Positions 4,132 to 6,160 of a DNA stretch of 6,160 nucleotides are shown in pieces. Within the stretch, counting starts at the first letter, position 1; the number at the start of each line of letters is the position of its first letter. Location: NCBI GenBank assembly GCA_020345785.1, contig CP070771.1, positions 4,070,139 to 4,076,298 of the forward strand, in the 5' to 3' direction. The notes below the pieces were generated by a model. The model worked only from the letters and a program-made list of their open reading frames with translations. It had not been told where the DNA came from and ran no database searches. Source of the DNA: Desulfobacterales bacterium (GTDB lineage Bacteria > Desulfobacterota > Desulfobacteria > Desulfobacterales > JAFDCJ01). A program made the translations under genes and the position numbers.

Positions 4132-6160
4132 ATGAAGATAGGAAAATCGGCGATTATATTTGGGATTTTAGCAATTCTGGTGTTTATCCTGGTGGGGATA
4201 ATTATTTCAATTTATCCCGACTGGCTGTGGTTCGGGAATCTGAACTTTGCGCCTGTGTTCTGGACAATGGTACTGGGCAAATACGGAGTTGCTGCGGTGA
4301 TCTGGCTTCTGATGCTCATCAGCCTGTCCATTAATCTTTACGCGGCTCAGCGACTTCATCGCGAAAGAGAGCAGAAGATTACCGAAATCGCCGGAATGCC
4401 CGTCTCCGGCAGGTCTCTGACGACCCTAATCCTGGCCGCAATACTGATCGTTAGTTTTATAATTGCGTCAAAGGGATCTGTGCAATGGAATATGGTGCTG
4501 AGTTATCTTAACCAGCAACCCTTTGGCAGCACTGATCCCGTATTCGGCAAGGACATCGGCTTCTATGTCTTTTCGCTTCCGTTCTACCTTTTTGGGCGGG
4601 AACAGTTGCTGATTATCCTGCTCTTTGCCGCGCTGGTGACCGTTATATGGTATGTAAAAGACGGCGGGATCCAGATAATCGGTGAATTCGTTATGACAGA
4701 GGACAGACCGAGCGCTATCCCCAAAGTCAAAGTTGCGGACCGAGTCGGCAAGCATCTCCTCGTCCTCGCCGCAATATTTGTTCTGCTGGCCGCATGGGGA
4801 TACCATTTAAAAGCCTACGGTGTTCTCTACTCCACCCAGGGCCCGGCGTTTGGCGCAAGCTACACGGATGTCAACATAAAGATCCTCGCTTACAGGCTCT
4901 TAACGGTAATATCCTTGCTATTGTGTCTTTTTATCATTTATAACGCCTTCAGATTGAGGATAAAATCTCTCTTAATCTGCGCCGGCATATGGGTTGGCGC
5001 CATTGTGATCCTTGCCGGCGGTCTTCCGCTCCTGGTGCAGCAGTTCGTGGTCAAACCGAATGAGCTGGCCAAGGAATCGCCCTACATCGCCTATAATATC
5101 GCTTTTACCCGCCAGGCCTATAACCTGAATAATATTAAGGAGGTCGACTTTGAGGTCAATAACAGCCTGAGTGCTGAAGACATCAAAAACCATGATGTGA
5201 CCATTCAAAACATCCGGGTGTGGGATGAACGGCCCCTGCTCCAGACCTACCGCCAAATTCAATCAATAAGGCTCTATTACAATTTCAACAACGTCGACGT
5301 CGATCGTTATCTGATCGGCGATCAATATCGACAGGTCATGCTGGCCGCCCGGGAACTGGTGGTCGATCAGCTTCCGCCCCAGGCGAAGACCTGGGTCAAC
5401 AGGCACCTGATCTACACCCACGGATATGGGTTGGCTATGAGCCCGGTTAATGAAGTCACCGCCGAAGGTTTACCGCAACTCATGATCAAGGACGTTCCCC
5501 CTGCGGTGGATATCAACCTGAAGATAGACCGGCCGGAAATCTATTTCGGGGAAAAAACGACCGAATATATCCTGGTAAAGACCAGCACCCAGGAATTTGA
5601 TTATCCCAAGGGAGACAAAAATGTCTATACCACTTACCAGGGTCAGGGCGGCGTTCTTATCAACTCTTTTATGAGAAGAGCGCTCTTTGCGATTGAATTT
5701 CAGGATCCGCAGATCCTATTCACTACTTATCTGACCCCTGAAAGCAGGATCATGTTCAACCGCCGAATTAAAAGCCGGGTGACCGCCATCGCCCCGTTTC
5801 TCGCCTATGATACCGACCCCTATATGGTGGTTTCAGAAGGAAGGCTCTTTTGGATCCAGGACGCCTATACTGCCTCCAACATGTACCCATACTCCAAACG
5901 ATCCAAGACGCCGTTCAGGAAAAGAGAGCTCAACTACATCCGAAATTCGGTCAAAGTGATCATCGATGCCTATGACGGGCATGTCGCCTACTACATGATC
6001 GACACGCAAGATCCCATTCTCAAAACATACTCAAAAGTATATCCGGACCTTTTTAAACCCCTGGACGAGATGCCCGCTGATCTGAAAAAGCACCTGCGAT
6101 ACCCCAATGATCTCTTTGAAATTCAGGTGCAAACATACGCGAAGTACCATATGCAGGACG
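4132..6160 (+). CDS. UPF0182 family membrane protein, 3' end beyond window
   Basis: The frame is open from ATG 4132 to the window edge, giving 676 residues of a family that usually runs to about 900, so roughly the last quarter is missing. The N-terminal part has seven hydrophobic segments near residues 8-28, 49-70, 97-112, 157-174, 207-225, 252-272 and 279-300. A large soluble, presumably extracytoplasmic domain follows from about 305. Family hallmarks are clear: IYTHGYGLAMSPVNEVT (427-443), the YFGE segment (471-474), RNSVKVIIDAYDG (604-616) and RYPNDLFEIQ (656-665) followed by YAKYH. Function is unknown (UPF0182/COG1615). The start is supported by AGGGAG (4117-4122), 9 nt upstream, and by the hydrophobic stretch that begins directly after MKIGKS. 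It appears to have its own promoter and does not share an operon with the genes to its left. Confidence 0.93.
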   Translation, partial: MKIGKSAIIFGILAILVFILVGIIISIYPDWLWFGNLNFAPVFWTMVLGKYGVAAVIWLLMLISLSINLYAAQRLHREREQKITEIAGMPVSGRSLTTLILAAILIVSFIIASKGSVQWNMVLSYLNQQPFGSTDPVFGKDIGFYVFSLPFYLFGREQLLIILLFAALVTVIWYVKDGGIQIIGEFVMTEDRPSAIPKVKVADRVGKHLLVLAAIFVLLAAWGYHLKAYGVLYSTQGPAFGASYTDVNIKILAYRLLTVISLLLCLFIIYNAFRLRIKSLLICAGIWVGAIVILAGGLPLLVQQFVVKPNELAKESPYIAYNIAFTRQAYNLNNIKEVDFEVNNSLSAEDIKNHDVTIQNIRVWDERPLLQTYRQIQSIRLYYNFNNVDVDRYLIGDQYRQVMLAARELVVDQLPPQAKTWVNRHLIYTHGYGLAMSPVNEVTAEGLPQLMIKDVPPAVDINLKIDRPEIYFGEKTTEYILVKTSTQEFDYPKGDKNVYTTYQGQGGVLINSFMRRALFAIEFQDPQILFTTYLTPESRIMFNRRIKSRVTAIAPFLAYDTDPYMVVSEGRLFWIQDAYTASNMYPYSKRSKTPFRKRELNYIRNSVKVIIDAYDGHVAYYMIDTQDPILKTYSKVYPDLFKPLDEMPADLKKHLRYPNDLFEIQVQTYAKYHMQD

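Noticed and set aside
4468..5262. Minus-strand reading frames opposite UPF0182
   Set aside because: They lie antisense to conserved UPF0182 coding sequence, have no recognisable domains and no ribosome sites.
1..6160. Mobile element, CRISPR array, toxin-antitoxin or defence system
   Set aside because: I found no transposase or integrase, no regularly spaced repeats, and no domains typical of defence or toxin proteins. The novelty here is limited to the non-coding signals.

Overview
The window holds four well-supported protein genes and three gaps with non-coding signals. In order they are a short-chain dehydrogenase/reductase (+, 19-771), a membrane-bound HAMP/PP2C-type (SpoIIE/RsbU-like) serine/threonine phosphatase (+, 853-2517), a TIGR03084/DinB-MDMPI-type metal-binding protein (-, 2760-3557) and the first ~676 residues of a UPF0182 membrane protein (+, 4132 to the window edge). 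Base composition is mixed, with GC-rich coding regions and AT-richer gaps. This gene set, without mobile elements, suggests a free-living Gram-negative anaerobe of the Desulfobacterota (old Deltaproteobacteria) type. That placement is inference from general protein appearance; no taxonomic marker gene is present.

Layout. The SDR and phosphatase genes are co-directional and 81 bp apart. A short hairpin with a U5 tail lies in that gap, so they may be separate transcripts or an attenuated operon. The phosphatase and metal-binding genes converge on a 242-bp gap. This gap holds the most interesting signal in the window: a perfect TTGACA -35 box, 16 bp, and a TATCAT -10 box. About 7 nt downstream begins a stretch complementary to the 3' arm of a good intrinsic terminator. 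Together these outline a ~79-nt small-RNA gene whose 5' end could compete with its own terminator. An imperfect inverted repeat surrounds it and reaches the stop codon of the metal-binding gene. The metal-binding gene and the UPF0182 gene diverge from a 574-bp gap. That gap has one weak GTG-started reading frame behind an ideal Shine-Dalgarno, several small inverted repeats, a strong 11-bp hairpin and a candidate promoter for UPF0182.

Functionally the four genes do not form one recognisable pathway. The phosphatase is a regulatory output protein, probably acting on a STAS anti-anti-sigma-type partner that is not encoded here. The SDR and the metal-binding protein look metabolic, and the UPF0182 protein belongs to a family of unknown function. 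I see no phage, transposon, CRISPR, toxin-antitoxin or defence genes, and no tRNA or rRNA.
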